Source: Melieria omissa
Taxonomy: Eukaryota; Arthropoda; Insecta; Diptera; Ulidiidae
Direction: 5' to 3'
NCBI GenBank assembly: GCA_963971225.1
Contig: OZ020269.1
Span: 108,943,486-109,007,485, forward strand
Length of the DNA: 64,000 nt
Positions 33,911-46,000 of this stretch are shown piece after piece. The notes beneath the pieces were generated by a model. The model did not search any database and was not told the DNA's origin. It saw only the letters and a list, made by a program, of their open reading frames with translations. Both the position numbers and the translations under genes were made by a program. Every line of letters starts with the position of its first letter. Within the stretch, counting starts at the first letter, position 1.

Positions 33911-36900
33911 AAAGCAACGAGGACACGATATCCATATGTACAAGGGAAATTTGAAGGACCCATCGGGTCGTATTGGCAGATTTTTTTAGTGAAATTTAGC
34001 TGAATAGCATCGAAGTATAAGAAATAATTGATAACGTAGAAATTGTTTGTATTTAACCCAAATCGAAACTGAAAAATACTGAAATGAGAAAGTACTCAAT
34101 CATAAACTTGACCATGTATTACATATTACGAAATATTTTTGGAAGTGCATACATAACTACACACATAAAAGTATTCGTTTAATACGAGTGAAACGCAGCT
34201 GGTAGATATACATAGTTTATGCAGAAGTTTACTAAAGATTACTAAAGGGTCCAAAATGTGCTGCAAGAGTTTGTCAGCGTCGCGGCATTTCTATGTTATT
34301 TCTATTTCATTATAATTTTATATGTACACCTTATAACAACAGTAGATATTACCAACGATTACAGGAAGTAGCGATGATGTATAAAAAGTTGTGTTGAATT
34401 TATTGAAATATTTAAAAATAATTAAAAATTCGTTCATATTGTACTAAGTTCTGTAAAAAAAAATTAGTTGAAATAGGTATGATTAGTGTTAATGCTTAAG
34501 TCCACACTTGTTTATCCACTAAAATACTTCAAATAATCATTGTGAAAATGTTTTTCAGGTGTTGGGAAAGTTTTTATGTTAAGATTTATAACAATATTCA
34601 CATGGATATTGTGCTGCTTTGTCAACAATAAGTAACCACAATTTCTAAACTTGCTTTGCTTTGTATAAAATTAAACATACACAGCTATGTATTCCGCAAT
34701 AAATGGTGGCTTGTTTTGTTTTAGAATGATTTGTATACTTAGTTGGTCCACCATGAAGCTAATTCAGTAAAAACCAATACAAGAAAATAAATTACACACG
34801 TTTTGCTGCGAATTGTTTAGGGAATTTATACAATCAAGAATTTTTCGAAAGTGTTATATAGCAAAAGTAGATAATTTATCGAAATACATTTATGTATGAA
34901 TATTGCATAACGAAACGAAATATTTGTAAAATAAAAAAGCTTAAACATGCCTCCATATATTTACTCGTATGTGCGCATTAATGCTTTTGAGAGAAGACCT
35001 CAAACGGGAATGATGATGGGAATGTGTAATTTAAAATCATAGATATTACCATAATACAATAACTAAATCAAATATACATATTGTTGCTATTGAGTATATG
35101 TAAAATATTTAAATAAAGATGTTGTTAATAAAGCATAAAAACGTTTGGCAGTTTTTTTCTGATTTTTACTATTAACAATCGTAATTGCAAATTTGAAGAT
35201 ATCGTGTAGCGGGAGTTGCTTCAGTACACTCTGAGCAATAGTGCGCTAAGACGCACGCGCACTGTTGCATTCCCTACCAATTCCAATGTGGCCATTTTCT
35301 TATAAGACTAACAGTATGTTTCAGTATAACACCAAATAAAAATCACTTAATATACATAAACATAAGAAACCTATTCGATAGTGTTTTGAAGTGGAACAAA
35401 TGTTCGGATTACATTAACAGCGCCGTAATTCACCAGTTTTGCCATATCCAAAATCAGTTTTGCAATCAAAATCCCCCTAATCAAACAATGTGTTAAAGAA
35501 AAATGTGATTCAAGACAATAACATGTAAATAGATGAAAAACAAAAAACTAAATCACATTTAATCATTAGGTCAAACATTTTAATAGAAAATTGAAATTAA
35601 TGTCATCCTATACAAACGTCTTAATAAAAGAAATTACATTTCGGTTACATATTTCAGCGCGAAAAAAAAAGATTTTTTTTATAAGTTGTAAAATGACGCC
35701 CGTGGTAATTGAACCTCAAAGTCGAAAAATATGAAATTGTAAGACGTTTTCTTTGATGGTCAGAAACATACACATTTTTTGTAAATCAATTGAAACCTTT
35801 TTGTTTTTTGCTTTTACAAAAAAGATGAATTGCTCGATGGAAAATAAAAAAAAGGGTTGCATATTTTGAGGGCCTTTGCTTTTTTAAAGTAAATCATTGA
35901 CAAATGACTGAAAAGTGTTGAAATGAACATGGATACATTTTTTGTATTATTTCGATACTAACGTGTTGCCTCAGTTATATTGCATGATGTTTCTTCTTAA
36001 GATATGCATATACTTCGTAATGTACGAAACATTTGTACAATTCTCGCCATTAGAAGAAACGCCTTGAAATTTCATATTTTCCTACTTTGAAATCTTATTA
36101 CTACGCCAATTTAGATTACATTTAATTGAATAATGTCAGAAAACGCGTGTAATGTTGTAAGTGCAACGATTTAACCTTCACACTGTCACCATTAACATAT
36201 GTTAATATTTCAAATTTTGATTTTGCTATAACTTTTTAGTTTTAAGTCCGATTTTCATGCGACTTCGGCTCAGTGGCCATTTTATCAAGTTCTTTCTAAA
36301 TATGTAATCAGAAAACTAAAAATTTTATTTTTTCCATCTTGTTTTTACAAATGAAAATGTTTACCCCTATTTTCGTTACAATTAACATATTCAAAATTCA
36401 ATGTTCAAATTTGGATATGTGATGTGGAATTACCTAAAAATCTTAAATACAAAATTTTGTGAGAATATCTTTGAAAATGCACTTTTTATGGCATTTCTTT
36501 AAAAAAAGCAACAAATTCGCCCACATTGTGGGGGCTGAAACCCCATTCATCCCTTTTTCCCCTACACCATTTGAACCTAAAATCTCTTAAGCACAGTCCA
36601 TTTTACGTTTTTGCTTACCAACTTAGCTCAAAAAATTAAAACTGTCTTTATAAAACGGATGAAAAGAAAAATATTAACATATGTTAATAGTGACAGTGTG
36701 AAGGTTAAAAATCATGTTCAAAGGATTATTGGTTCAGAAATTGCAGTCAAAAACAGCCATTTTTGCGAAAACTAGAGTTGTTACATAAAACGGGATATGA
36801 AACCAGCATGGGGAAATATTCAGATTTATGTAAAAAACTTTCCACAACAGACGTGTCCTGTTGTTGTCCAGTGTAATCAATGTTGCTAACCCTCTGCACA

Positions 36901-37500
36901 CACACAAAATACAATTTCGAGCTGCCACTATGGCTAATTAATTACTACACCGCCTCTGATAAATTTCATAACTTTAAATCCATTAATTCAAATTCTGTAC
37001 GAATCCAAAGGCAAATCACGCAAAAAATGATTACTAAATTGGAAAATGAACTACCACTCTCATTTTATGACAAAAAAAACCCTACACTTTTGGTTGAAAA
37101 TAACCAAAACGGGAACACTGATTGCAACCCTGATGCCGAAAAGTGAATCGAGAATTGCATTGTTAATCGTTCGAAATGCATTCGTGTGTGGAAAAACGCT
37201 TTGAAAGGAACACATAGAAGTGCGGTGCCGCATTAAAATTGCGAATTTGGCGTGGATTTGTAGAATTTTGATTTTAAGTACAAGTTTGAATGCAAGACAA
37301 AGTGAAAAATTGTTCGTGGTTACCGTAGTGCATATTTGTGGGAGTGGGAACATTATTTGCGAGCATAAAAAGCTGTAGTGAAAAACCCGAAAGCCCACGA
37401 ATGAAAAACGATTAGCGAACCTACTTGTCCGCTATTTGCGCTCGTACACTGTGCCCCTTTGCCGCATGCAGTGTTGTTGCTGTTGCGATGACGCGTCAAT
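33911..37500. other. Punch 3' UTR and downstream intergenic DNA
   Basis: Polyadenylation hexamers AATAAA at 35112 and 35127 are good candidates for the Punch mRNA end, implying a 3' UTR of about 1.2 kb. Beyond them the sequence is AT-rich with one TTAA-flanked element (36175-36704) and no supportable gene. Confidence 0.5.
36175..36704. mobile_element. piggyBac-like MITE (530 bp)
   Basis: Inverted ends of about 36 bp begin CCTTCACACTGTCAC and continue through ATTAACATATGTTAATAT with one mismatch. TTAA lies immediately outside both ends (36171-36174, 36705-36708). There is no ORF. The TTAA target and CC ends fit piggyBac-type elements. Confidence 0.82.
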
Positions 37501-37723
37501 TGTGAATTGTAATCGGATTTGTGTTTTAAACGATTCATTGTGAATGCGTTCAGTTTTTCGCCGTGGTCACGTACACACCATTGTACGGTGTATTCGATTC
37601 GCAAGTTTTTCTCTGCTGTAAATAAAAATAATATAAAAAGGATTTGCAGTTGGTCAAGAAATTTTGCTGCAGACACATTTTATGCAAGTACGCATAGTGC
37701 AAGTTAAGTGGATTGTGCTAAAC

Positions 37724-37755
37724 ATGATCACCGTTAAAGGCCAACAATCCAATTG
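37724..37755 (+). other. Possible first exon end / uORF with strong donor
   Basis: An ATG reads MITVKGQQSN and is interrupted in phase 2 by a perfect TTGGTAAGT donor. The GC-rich stretch before it (about 37.0-37.7 kb) looks like a 5' UTR. If spliced to the acceptor at 48402 upstream of Kdm4, the frame closes quickly (NCLSIY then stop), so it would be an upstream ORF in a Kdm4 leader. It could instead start a protein whose next exon I cannot identify. Confidence 0.35.
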
Positions 37756-38847
37756 GTAAGTCTGCATTCGACGATTTCGGCTTCCTAAGCCTCCCACTGC
37801 ACTGTCTTGTGCAATTCTATTACCTTTGCACGGTCTAGTGTCTGGTTGCCGCTGCGCCTATACTGCTGAAAAACCCCAATCGATTTTCCAAGCGCAGTCT
37901 CACCGTGCGCGCCCCGACCAACCCCTGTTGTTCAGAGCATTCGCCGCTAGCATCGTTTGACTTTTTTATTGTGCCACATTTGTTTACTTTATTTCCGATT
38001 AATCCCATTAAATGCTTTACGTGTGCACATGGAGTGAGCGAGTGTTAAACGCGTTTTTATGCCCAAGTGTTTTTGTGTATAGCATATTTTGCATTTCCTT
38101 CCAGTTTACTTTTAAAAACGCTTTTGGGCGCCCGTTTGCTGTTTCCACGCATTTGCGTCAGTCACTTTAAATTCGCCATTAAGTACATCTGTCCTTTTTT
38201 ATATATTTTGCATGCACAGTGGACCCTGTTTTTGTATGTATTACCCTTTATTTCTTGTAATCACAGAGTTGCCACTTTGCGTCATCACTTTCTTCGTATC
38301 GGTAAATTATGCCTGACTTTGCTAGATGTACAAATGAAAGATACCAATGAATTATATAATAAATCCGCTGGATTCTCATATTTATTGTGTTTGAGTAGCA
38401 ATTGAAATCAAAAATATATACATAAATTATTAAACACTCTCTTATCTCGATGTTGACACCCGCACAACAGTAGACAAATTAAAATTTGTAGCAGTCACAA
38501 ATTATTCGCTTATTATTTGAAAATTCGCTCATTATTTGAAAATGTTTACTGTACATTATGACTGGTTTTCATCACGTTATAACCATGATACAAAAAATAA
38601 AGGTAGAGCCAATGCTTCTTCCCAGCCACCATGTTGCGCATCCGATACGAAACGATTTTGGTGTTCTCCTTTGAAAATGTGCTACCGAACTGTTGCTAGA
38701 AAATCTCTGGAACATTTTTTTAATACTGCAATGTATTAAAATTTTTATACTTTCGCCTAAAATAAATTAGTCACAGTCAAATGTCTATTCCGTGGTTTTT
38801 TTTTAATATCTTAAAATTTTTCGAAACCTTAAATAACACTAATTTAA

Positions 38848-39559
38848 GGGGGTGTTCTGTAGTAAAATTTTCAAAAAATCGATTTTTTTTTTGCATTTTT
38901 CAACAGGTAATGTTGTTATCTATCGTATAAATAAAGGTCTTTGATGAATTCGGACCGGAAAGTCATTTGTAAAGGAGGTTTCGTCACGCGCTCCGCCGAA
39001 TTTCCACAGAACAAAAAACTAAACGCGTTTTTCCCGAAACCATGTTTTTCGAACTGGTTCACACGATTACAAATGATTGAGTAGACGGATTTTGATAATT
39101 TTTTTTTTAATGTTTCTAAAAGTTGTCGCTATCGTCCGTTTTTTTCGATTTTGTTATTAGTTAGTGTTAAATAAATTTTTTTCATTTGAAAAAATGGGGG
39201 AAAAAATTGTTTACTTTCAAGTCGCGCCATTTTGAGAATTTTGATGAAAAACAAAAAAGCTCCCGTCGGACGATAATCGCACTCATATAGATTACAACAA
39301 AAAAAAAATTTCCGATTTCCATGTTTCAGACTGGAGCAATCGTGTGAACCGTCAACGCATGTTTTTTTGGAGGGCATCACTTTGCGGCGCCGCAGTGCAG
39401 CAACGAATCAATATTTTTTCAAACCTTATACTGAATTTTGTAGTTAAAAGTATAATAAAACATTGAAAGAAAACCATATAAAAAAAAATTGAATAGTTAC
39501 TTCACAGTAGAATTTCAAAAAACACCTAAGAAAACGAGCTGTTACTACAGAACACCCCC
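38848..39559. mobile_element. TTAA-flanked inverted-repeat element (712 bp)
   Basis: Perfect 18-bp inverted ends GGGGGTGTTCTGTAGTAA are bordered by TTAA on both sides (38844-38847, 39560-39563). The interior is AT-rich with no transposase. TTAA suggests piggyBac transposition, but the G-rich end is not the common CCC form, so the class is uncertain. Confidence 0.75.
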
Positions 39560-42500
39560 TTAATATTATATCGAAGTGCCATCACAACTCAAGCTTTTCA
39601 CGAATACGAAGACTGTCAATCAGCACGTTTAGTGTAAAAAAATTTGACAGTGGTTCTACCTTTATTTTTTTATCGTGGTAATAAATAGACCGAAGTGATA
39701 GTCGTCCCTTTTTATTACCGATTGAATGTCGATAAAGCGGTGCTAATCATCTACTTACGACATAGTCAAAAATGGATACATGCAGATGTTAATGAGGGAA
39801 TTGCCTGATCACAGTCGCTTGAAAGCTTTGCCAATAATGCAGGCAGCAGGACAACTGCCATAAATAAACCATAATTGGTACCCACAATTGTTGTCACAAC
39901 AAATATTTGGGGAGGAGCGGTTTGAACCTCATCCCTTTGGACCATCCCTTGTGCTCAGCACTGAACTCCCCGACCTCAGACAAAAACTTTCAGCAATTAT
40001 TTATTGAACATTTTTTTGTTTGTGGTGAATCGTAATGAGTTCATTAGTCGAAGACCATAAATACTTACATGTACATATGTTTGTACGCAAACTAAGCAGA
40101 GGCTTGCACCTCTCCCTTACCTGTGTGCGCTGTGTAGGATGTATTTGAATGGCTGCCTGCTGCTTTCCTGTTTCCAATGCAGTTCAATGCACTCTCTACG
40201 CAAATATTGTCCTTTAACTCTGACAATATATAAATGTAAATACAGGTCGTCGACAATAAAGTAGGCACGAATCGCAGCTGAAATATGGATGCACAAAGGC
40301 CTACAGATGCTGCATCCCGTCTATACTGCAATGACAGCTGGTAAAGTAGTTTTGCGAAAATCTCGAATTATGGTGTCTCATTAACCATGAATAACCAAAT
40401 GTAATTTTCACACCAGGTTGTCAAACAATTCTAATTCATGATTAAACTGCAATAAAGGCAGCTCCGTCTACGGGAAAACGATAACAATGGCTGGCAGTCT
40501 TTGTGTAGAAGCAGGGACTTACCAGACGAGTTGGCCGACAGTCCTTCCGTTTATTTGTCTACTTTCCTGCAACATGAGCCACTCCTTCATTGCGTTGACA
40601 AATACGTAAAGTGGTTGGATTGAATTACAACTTGCATCATGCTCGCAACTTCTAAATGAAACGATCTACATACATGCATGACAACTTTTTTGTGACCTAC
40701 GCATGCATTCACTTATGTATACATATGTATGTACATAAAAAGTGGATACAAATTTGAATACAGTGGGACTTTACCGATCATTGTCGGAAGTTTGAAAGGC
40801 AGTTGCTGAAGTATAAATAAACGAAAAGGAAAATATATAGAGAAAAGTGGAAGCTACATAAACGATGAAAAGGCCGGGAGTAAGCGATCTTTGAAATCTA
40901 TTAAAAATTATTTTAAAAAAATTAATGCCTCAGTACGTCTTTGGCTGCGAAAAAATTGTGTTATCCAATTCATTGTGTCATACTTTCAAGTAATTCAACT
41001 GAGCTAAACTGGTTGTACGACATTAAACGACAAATTAAGGAACTTAAGGAACATCATAGATCCATGACAGATGTGTTCGACTGCGGCTGCTCACAAGAAG
41101 TCTTCACAGTACAGACCAATCACTTATCATCACGTTTAATGGTGCTGCAGTCCGCAGCTGATACCAAATAGTACCCATGGTCAACTCCTGTAAACAATTA
41201 ATTGTGTCATGAAACAGCCTGGCCAAACTCGATGGCCTCAAACATTTCTCGTCATCACTTATTTTTCAAACAATTTTTGGACATTTTCGATTGACAAAGC
41301 GCGCTCAGCACCATACAGATGTCTGTGGCGGGTGCTTGTATGCGGCACCAGTTGCATCGTTCCTTGCTTCCTTGCGTCTGCTCTATGTTACAATACTAAA
41401 CATACAAATCAACAACACGCATCTCAGTTTCGCTCCCTGCTGATCATTTATGCCATTCAATTTCAGACTCTAAAGCCGTTTTGTTTAGTATCTATGGATC
41501 GTTTTAGAAACGCCGGCTGGTAGTTTTCCATGCAGACATCTGGCGTCTCTTGACGCTGCCGCTGCAGCTTTGGTACGCCCGAGTTCATTGGCTCGGAGAG
41601 AAAATAAAGAGGAGCAGGCAACAGCCGCACGCAGCCTCAGCCTCGAACAGCGACCGGTGCAAGTTTTTCCAGAATTCCTTCGTGGTTTTCATTTTAGGAT
41701 TCGTCCCGCTGCCAGCCAACTGTTTAGGTAGGTCGCCGTTGTAGGTGCCTAACCCACCTTTGTGTGTGCAATTATTATCGAAAACGACAATGTGTGTGTT
41801 TTGTATTGTGTGCATGCATCAGCTGCTTCACTTAAATTCGAGCAGGTGGTGGATGTTTGGAATTTTATAGTTGAACTGGCCTGGGGCTGTGCCTGAGTGC
41901 TTGTCGTCCCGCTTGGCTGTGTCTGGTGCCTGCGCCGCTGCAAACAACGTGTTGCATATAGCCCGGTGGTTGTTTCCCCTTGCTGTTGCTAGTTGCCGTT
42001 GTGTGGATGTGTTTAATCTTTGCAGAGCGAAATAGCACAGAGAGCCGACGAGACATCGTCTAGACATCAACGTCTTGGCACTTCCCGAAATCAGCTGATT
42101 TTCGATGTGTTTTTGTAGTTTACTGTGTCTTCAGTCATTACCGGCTAACTGTTGACTGAAGTTGGTGGTGTTTATTTTTGGAACCACCAACCTAGCCAGC
42201 AACCACCAATTGTGGCCACTGTAGACCTACTGACTCTGTGCTCTGATTAAAGGGTGGAAATGACTGCGCACGTTTTTGTGTACTTGTACTGTGCTGTCAG
42301 TGCACGCGCTCATTGCTTTTAGGTGCAAGCCCACAGACAAGCCTTCTGACGGCCACATGCAGTCGGGAAAACACCACTAAATGTTTGCCAAATTGTGCTC
42401 TAGTTGCCCCAAAACACCAGTAACAACAAAAACCAAAACAATGTTAACATTCTGTTGTCAACAAAAACATGTGTTGTACCATCACTTCACCACCTTATTT

Positions 42501-44965
42501 TTGGCTTATACTACTGGCTGCCGACAATGGTGGTGACGTCTCGTGGAATGTCTTGCTTGTTTAGGGGTTCTTGTGATGCTCATTCATAAAAATGACGTCT
42601 TTGATGCCGATACAGCAAAGGTCAATGGATCAGGTGTAGTATGATTGATATTAAGGGTAGATTTTGGAAATGAATCCATCACATATATATGTGCTTGGTT
42701 TCAGTTGCTTAGACAGCACCGTGCGCTGCAGTTGATGTCTCGAATTGGGTATGGACAGGTTGACTCTTTTTATTTCAGCAAAAGTCAAATTTTACTTCTA
42801 TAAAACCTATAGTTGAATCAAAGGTCAACTGTAATAAGGTCAACTTAAGATGCAGATTTTCAATGGTTCGATAAATATTTTCATTTTTTATTGATTCTAA
42901 GCTAAGCCAAGTTAATCAAATTGGCGTTCGTATTCGCTTTTCTCTTATATTCGAGTGCAGAAAAATCACTTAGTGGTCGTTGTATGAAATGTTATAAAAT
43001 GCCGAAAAGAGTCGGTTTTCCCCATTACGCATGAAATAAAATGGCGGCCATTCGCCACTTTCGAAGTTTGGCCGAACAACAGCAGCACAAAAACTAGTTG
43101 CGAAATGGATTTCAGAAAACGCCATAACTTGAAAATCCTCCAGAAACATACATATAACAGAAAATTAAGTATAAGGACAACAACAGCGTCAACGGACCCA
43201 GCTGCTTTGAGCATAAATAAAATGCTCAATCCTCCAATTGTCGTCGTGCCACTTCTTGCTGCCCACCGCTCTGCGACTTTGTCGGGAAAACATAAAAATG
43301 AAATTTAACTATGTGGCGCGTGTACAACAACAAAAAGAACAGCAACAATGAGGTGTGTTGAAAACGGTGAAAAGGTGGAAGAGCGACAGAAAATTGTATT
43401 TAGGGGGCAGAAAACGAAAGCCAAAGGCCGAACAAAGCAAAAAAAAAATATTTTAGAGCGTGCGCAAACGATAACGCCAACCATAACAGCCACGACAGGA
43501 GCAACATACAACAACAATAGACGTGAAGTTGTCGAAAAATAAAATAAACGAACAGTAGCATGTGTAGTTCTGAATAGTCGAATGGTAAGAAGTTAACGAA
43601 CGCACGAACGGTCGGATGACTGCGTCGAGGATACAAAATAACAAACTACGAATGCTCGAATGACGCTGCGAGGAACGATGGGAAGGCAGCTGGATGAAGG
43701 GTCGATCAGACAGACAGGCCGGAAAAGAAACGCTAAAAGGGACGCACGTTCCTTTTTGAAGTTGACGCAGATGCGCTGGCCACAGGCGGAAACAAAAGCG
43801 GCATAAGGATACGCGGTTTTACATACGAATGAGTATGTAAAAGTGGACGCGGTTATCAAGATAGTAATGAAAACAAAACTACTATTATTGTTAAATTTTT
43901 AAATTTATTTTTCCTAACGCTTTGTTGTTATTGTCTTCGCAAACACAACGTAATCAATGATATTAGCTTCACGTCAATTTTATCGACATGAAATCAACAT
44001 AATATATATTTTGTTGTTTACTAAGTTTTAAAACTGTTACGGTTAATTGAATTAAATTTCAGCTCAGAGCTAAAGACTAATGAATTCAGATTCAAGTTTA
44101 ACCGCTCAATGTGCAGAAAAACATTTCAAGGTTTTTAAAGGATGTGAAGTTAAAGTTAAAGCAGTCTGAGTTTTATTGGATTCTCGAAGTTGCTAGTCGG
44201 AAAACAGTACTGGACGAATATGGGTTAAGAATCGAATCGAATCGACTATCGTTTCGTAGCGATTCGCGGCGCAAGGACCGTAATGTACGTCCAGGCTTTG
44301 ATATTTCCGCCGTTGTTGGTACTGTGAGGAATATGATTTTATGCTGACGCAATGTTATATTCCAATATTCCACAAATGTGTGTACATATGTATGTATGTG
44401 TGTATGCTTATTTACTTGAGTATGCACGTGTGCTTCATGATTGTGTGTGTGCGCAAATTCAAAAGGGGACGCTCTCGTGCATGTGCCCGCTTTCTTCGTC
44501 ATAACCTTATTTCGTTACATTTTGTAGTTTGGTGAACCGATTTTGCATTTATGCAGTCGCCGTTGTATCAATAGCCAGGATAACGACTGGACGAAACGCA
44601 CACACAAACAACATTTGAGCCCGAGCTAAATCGACTGCTACTAACCGGAAGCGTTTCCCCTTAATTTCCCTGTTTTAAGTTTTATTTTCCCTTTTGTACA
44701 TTTTCGCTGTGGCAGTCGACGCCGGCTGCGCTGACTGCGGCCGCGGTCATTTGCCGGTCCTTGGCGCTTACACAAAAGCCGCAACTTGCTGGATGCAGTC
44801 GTGCGCCTACTTAATGTTCTGTGCTTTGCGCCCTTCGGTGTGCGCGTGTTCGTGCGTACATTAGGGCTGCCATACGTATCGATTCACCGGGACATGGTGC
44901 GACCTTTGTTATCAAGTAACATTCTGTAGGGGAAACGAGTTTTACCGTGATAAGTTTTTGAAGTT

Positions 44966-45300
44966 GGCAGCCGCCGTAGCTCAGCTGGCTAGTGCGTTGG
45001 TCCGCGTATCAAATGCGATGCCCGAACTCAGGTTCAAGACTCCGTTGCTGCTAACACCGAAAAAAGAAAAACAAGAATTTCTCTTTCGGCGGCTGTCCTC
45101 TCAGCAGGAAATGGCAAACCTCTGAGAGTAAAATTGCCTATGAAAAAGCTCTCAACTTGCCGTTCGGAATCGGCATAAAACTATAAGTCCCTTTCAACCT
45201 TGTACAAATTCACACGCACAACATGGATGGTTGCGGGTAGCTAGGCGTAGCTTAGTCTTGTAATTGGGCTGTCGTGCCAGACAATTACTATTATTAAATC
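44966..45300 (+). mobile_element. tRNA-headed SINE (about 335 bp)
   Basis: The head (GCAGCCGCCGTAGCTCAGCTGG, from 44967) carries a polymerase III A box, and GGTTCAAGACTCC is a B box, as in a tRNA-derived SINE. The body runs TTTCGGCGGCTGTCCTCTCA, then a CAACCTTGTACAAA region and GGGCTGTCGTGCCAGAC, and ends in a short ATT-rich tail. A direct repeat TTTGAAGTT (44957-44965 and 45301-45309) is the likely target duplication. A body-only copy lies at 51587-51770. Confidence 0.8.
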
Positions 45301-45615
45301 TTTGAAGTTAGTTGCCGTTTTAAAAAATTGTATCGGAGTTTAATTTGAAGATATGCTCAAAAATGTTAGCCTGCCTGGAGGCGGACCATTTGGGGTGTCA
45401 AACTTGTAAAAAGCATTATCCTTTAGGTATTCGGTACTGTAGTCGGTAAGCTGACATGCATCAAGATTTCAATTTATTGTTTTTCTCTAGTTAACTGCCG
45501 ATTCTTTTCATAGGTCAGAATCGTACCCGCCGCAAACCTGTCGGTAACAAGGAATATAATAAGGGAGTCAAGCATGAGTGGAATATCACATTGAAGAATG
45601 TACCAAATAAAAAAC

Positions 45616-45678
45616 TAGTTGCCGACCGAAACAACTTTTTTGGGCCGAAACCGAAACCGAATATTCGGTCGGACACTA
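45616..45678. mobile_element. Miniature hAT-like element, family A, 63 bp
   Basis: It begins TAGTTGCCGACCGAA and ends TTCGGTCGGACACTA; the 15-bp ends are inverted with two mismatches. It is flanked by a perfect 8-bp direct repeat TAAAAAAC (45608-45615, 45679-45686). The end sequence is clearly related to family A. At 63 bp it is little more than its two ends. Confidence 0.75.
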
Positions 45679-46000
45679 TAAAAAACAGACAGTGCGATAT
45701 GTTGCGTCGTTTACTTTTGACAGCCTCCAAAAGAAGTCCGTTTTTTATGCGTTTTCACCAAAACCGATTAGCCGATTTATGTATCTGCCACTGTAAACTC
45801 TCAAACAAACTATGTACGCTTGACAGGGCTAAGTGTAGGCGGAAAAATATAAGCTACTTTCGCTGATTCGCTGTCTTTCCCCTTGCGAAGGTGCGGAAGT
45901 GTGCTCATGGATAAGGATTACAATTTGCATTGTTCGCATTTAGATTGCTGTCAATACTGTTGTTGTTGCTGTTGGTCTGAAATCACGAAATTTGGTGTTC

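Larger units (their letters stand above)
37756..46000. other. Gene-poor interval before Kdm4
   Basis: No coding exon with codon bias and fitting splice sites was found. It contains the TTAA-flanked element at 38848-39559, a SINE at 44966-45300 and a 63-bp hAT-like MITE. If the donor at 37756 belongs to a Kdm4 leader, this is a first intron. Confidence 0.4.
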
